The notes under the pieces: model-generated
What the model was told of the DNA's origin: nothing
Seen by the model: the letters and a program-made list of their open reading frames with translations, nothing else
Databases searched by the model: none
Program-made: the position numbers and the translations under genes
Assembly: GCF_018728565.1 (NCBI RefSeq)
Contig: NZ_JACSOI010000001.1
Coordinates: forward strand, 186,001-250,000
Direction: 5' to 3'
Length of the DNA: 64,000 nt
Source: Zobellia russellii
Lineage (GTDB): Bacteria > Bacteroidota > Bacteroidia > Flavobacteriales > Flavobacteriaceae
Part shown: piece by piece, positions 62,285 to 64,000 of the stretch
How positions within the stretch are numbered: the first letter of the stretch is position 1
Layout of the letters: every line of letters begins with the position of its first letter

Positions 62285-62827
62285 TTATGCCTCGGGGTTT
62301 TCGGACCTTATACGCTTGTACAATTTAATGCCGAGCATTAATAGAATTCCAAGAACGATAATTCCAACCACACCAAACACCCAATTAAAGGCACTTTTAA
62401 GAATCACCAAAAAAACTACAGCGAACAAAATAAGCGTGGCACCCTCATTAAAAATGCGCATAAATTTGGAACTGTAATTAACTTCATCCCGCTGTAATTG
62501 CTTAAAAATTTGATGCGTTTTTAAATGATATAGCACCAACAACAAAACAAAAACAAGTTTTACGTGCATCCACGGTTGTTGTAGCCATGCAGGAACTAAA
62601 ACCAATAACCAAATGGCAAAACCAATGGCGAGAACCGCAGACGGCCAAGTAATGATATACCAGAGGCGCTTTGCCATTAACTGCAACTGTTTGGTAAGTA
62701 TCTCCCTTTCAGGTGATGCTTTTTCAGAAGCCTCAATATGATAAATAAATAGGCGCGGTATATAGAACAGCCCTGCAAACCATGTAATCACAAAAATAAG
62801 GTGTAACGCTTTTATGTATTCGTACAA
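62285..62827 (-). CDS. HemJ-like (CopD-family) membrane protein
   Basis: 180 residues, four or five membrane helices. KALHLIFVITWFAGLFYIPRLFIYH is the conserved first helix with the essential His, and WMHVKLVFVLLLVLYHLKTHQIFKQL is the second block with Lys and His. These are the markers of HemJ, which oxidises protoporphyrinogen IX to protoporphyrin IX in haem synthesis. It follows the kinase gene's direction but belongs to a separate role. I favour HemJ over copper uptake because of these motifs. Confidence 0.85.
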   Translation of the reverse strand: MYEYIKALHLIFVITWFAGLFYIPRLFIYHIEASEKASPEREILTKQLQLMAKRLWYIITWPSAVLAIGFAIWLLVLVPAWLQQPWMHVKLVFVLLLVLYHLKTHQIFKQLQRDEVNYSSKFMRIFNEGATLILFAVVFLVILKSAFNWVFGVVGIIVLGILLMLGIKLYKRIRSENPEA

Positions 62828-63010
62828 TGGAACAGGCTTTAGAATTGCTGCTCAAAGTTAGGAAAAACCACAAACTCCTTTTACATAACCCAAAATGAAT
62901 TTTATGATACAATCCTTTACGCCATTAAGCCCTTATATATTTAGAAGAATGTTTAATTTAGGGCAACCCATATTTTAAACAATCATCTTTTGAAAATTGT
63001 GAAAAAAGAA

Positions 63011-63802
63011 ATGACACCGGAAGATTTCCAGACACTTAGCAACGCCAAACAAAAGATGGAGCAGATAGGTTGGGCCATGCAAGGTCTTAACAAAATGGGC
63101 AATATTATAGAAAGTCGCATTCAACTTTTACCTCAGAAACAACGCAATTGGTTACAGCAAATAACCTACAAAGTATTGCACACTGTGGTGAAAAGTAATT
63201 TAATCTCAATGCGAAAAAAAACCGCTATACCGTCCAACAATCTTTATAAGGCCCTAGTAACCTCATCCGGTGCCATTGGAGGTGCTTTGGGAGCTACGGC
63301 ATTTGCGGTAGACCTTACTTTGACAACTAAACTAATGATGCGTTCCATTATGGATATTGCGCGTAGCGAAGGTGAAGATTTAGACACCCTTGATTCGCAA
63401 CTGGCATGTTTGCAGGTTTTCGCCCTTGGAGGAAAAAGTAAGCATGATGATAATCTGGACACTGGATACTACGCTACCAGACTTGCTATAAGTTCAGCAG
63501 TGAAAGGGGCAAGCGGTATTTCGGGAAAGACCCTCACCACCATATTGAACACCACCGGAAACCCCATTTTACAATTAATTGCCCAAGTAGCTTCAAAATT
63601 TAGTGTTCAAGTCTCCGAGAAATTCGTTGCGCAGGCCATACCAATTGTTGGTGCTGCGGGAGGGGCTACAATCAATCTGGCGTTTATAGACCACTTTCAG
63701 AATATGGCACATGCCCATTTTAGTATTAGACGATTAGAACGTAAATATGGTGCGGCCCTTATAAAGCAGGAATACGAGCAACTTTCCATTACAAAAGCCT
63801 AG
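63011..63802 (+). CDS. EcsC-family protein
   Basis: 263 residues from the ATG at 63011; a GTG at 62999 or TTG at 62990 is possible. The EcsC region spans most of the protein: SRIQLLPQKQRNWLQQITYKVLHTVVK, SGAIGGALGATAFAVDLTLTTKLMMRSIMDIARSEG, VFALGGKSKHDDNLDTGYYATRLAI, QAIPIVGAAGGATINLAFIDHFQNMAHAHFSIRRLERKYG. Named after a Bacillus operon member with no firm biochemical function. Two weak hydrophobic helices suggest membrane association. Confidence 0.85.
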   Translation: MTPEDFQTLSNAKQKMEQIGWAMQGLNKMGNIIESRIQLLPQKQRNWLQQITYKVLHTVVKSNLISMRKKTAIPSNNLYKALVTSSGAIGGALGATAFAVDLTLTTKLMMRSIMDIARSEGEDLDTLDSQLACLQVFALGGKSKHDDNLDTGYYATRLAISSAVKGASGISGKTLTTILNTTGNPILQLIAQVASKFSVQVSEKFVAQAIPIVGAAGGATINLAFIDHFQNMAHAHFSIRRLERKYGAALIKQEYEQLSITKA

Positions 63803-63861
63803 TGTAAAATCCTCATCTTGCTTAATTTCATTACATTTAGCAATAACTCAACTCAAACATT

Positions 63862-64000
63862 ATGAAAACAAGATTAAAATCCCCCTCAAAAAAACGCTCT
63901 TTAGTAGCAGCACTGCTACTCTTTCTATCCACTTCACTTACTCTTCAAGCACAGGAATTTCTTTATGGAGATGAATTGCCCGATGCACCTCAACTTGCCG
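63862..64000 (+). CDS. secreted protein, N-terminal part (runs off the window)
   Basis: 46 codons to the window end. A signal peptide (about 12-31, ending LTLQAQ) and the mature start EFLYGDELPDAPQLA are seen. The GDELPDAPQLA start is like that of secreted alpha/beta hydrolases of the dienelactone or acetylhydrolase type, but this is a guess from very little sequence. Confidence 0.6.
   Translation, partial: MKTRLKSPSKKRSLVAALLLFLSTSLTLQAQEFLYGDELPDAPQLA

Overview
The window looks like a chromosomal segment of a marine member of the Flavobacteriaceae, of the Zobellia/Maribacter kind. The sequence is AT-rich. It carries a type IX secretion sorting tail (31674-32156), Bacteroidota-style -7 boxes (TAnnTTTG), many Bacteroidota lipoproteins, a LytTR/TPR-kinase pair, a PiT transporter with a PhoU-like tail, and sugar-oxidation genes typical of this group. 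This assignment is inference from protein style; no rRNA or tRNA gene was seen.

Layout. 1-8.7 kb: the start of a dGTPase gene, small secreted proteins, a PiT phosphate transporter, a CAP-domain lipoprotein, an exported amidohydrolase, and the housekeeping run yicC-gmk-nadD. 8.9-24.1 kb: a sugar locus with a DUF1080 lipoprotein, three TIM-barrel isomerase-like proteins, two paralogous GMC oxidoreductases (one with its own subunit-3 gene), a GH2 beta-galactosidase, a Gfo/Idh/MocA oxidoreductase and a nucleoside-permease-like MFS transporter. This fits oxidation of glycosides to 3-keto sugars followed by cleavage, and it has no SusC/SusD pair. 24.1-28.6 kb: two tiny membrane peptides and the class I ribonucleotide reductase genes nrdA and nrdB. 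28.8-32.2 kb: a long secreted protein ending in an S74 endosialidase-chaperone domain, with a small type IX-sorted partner.

32.2-41.5 kb is the most interesting part. It holds an ECF sigma factor, an overlapping gene for a membrane protein with an anti-sigma layout (cytoplasmic N-terminus, one TM segment, TPR-like C-terminus), and a convergent gene for an exported TPR-CHAT protease with a C-terminal membrane anchor. Around them are several lipoprotein genes. A 27-bp element (ATGTTnACCTTTT, then 14 bases ending in AC) lies upstream of the sigma gene, of three lipoprotein transcription units including the one that leads into the CHAT gene, and of a distant outer-membrane barrel gene at 55.4 kb. 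I read this as an autoregulated envelope-stress regulon in which a periplasmic CHAT protease may act on the anti-sigma protein.

41.5-46.6 kb: a decayed gene with its terminator still in place, a two-gene unit for small exported proteins, tandem LytTR-type repeats, and a LytTR response regulator with a TPR histidine kinase. 46.6-64 kb: mostly ordinary functions (MarC, S41 protease, dCMP deaminase, HupE, DnaJ/TerB, bacilliredoxin, acyltransferase, HD hydrolase, Tat-exported Gfo/Idh/MocA protein, GT2 glycosyltransferase, PA0069-type radical SAM, enoyl-CoA hydratase, NtrY-like kinase, HemJ-like protein, EcsC). The window ends inside a secreted protein gene.
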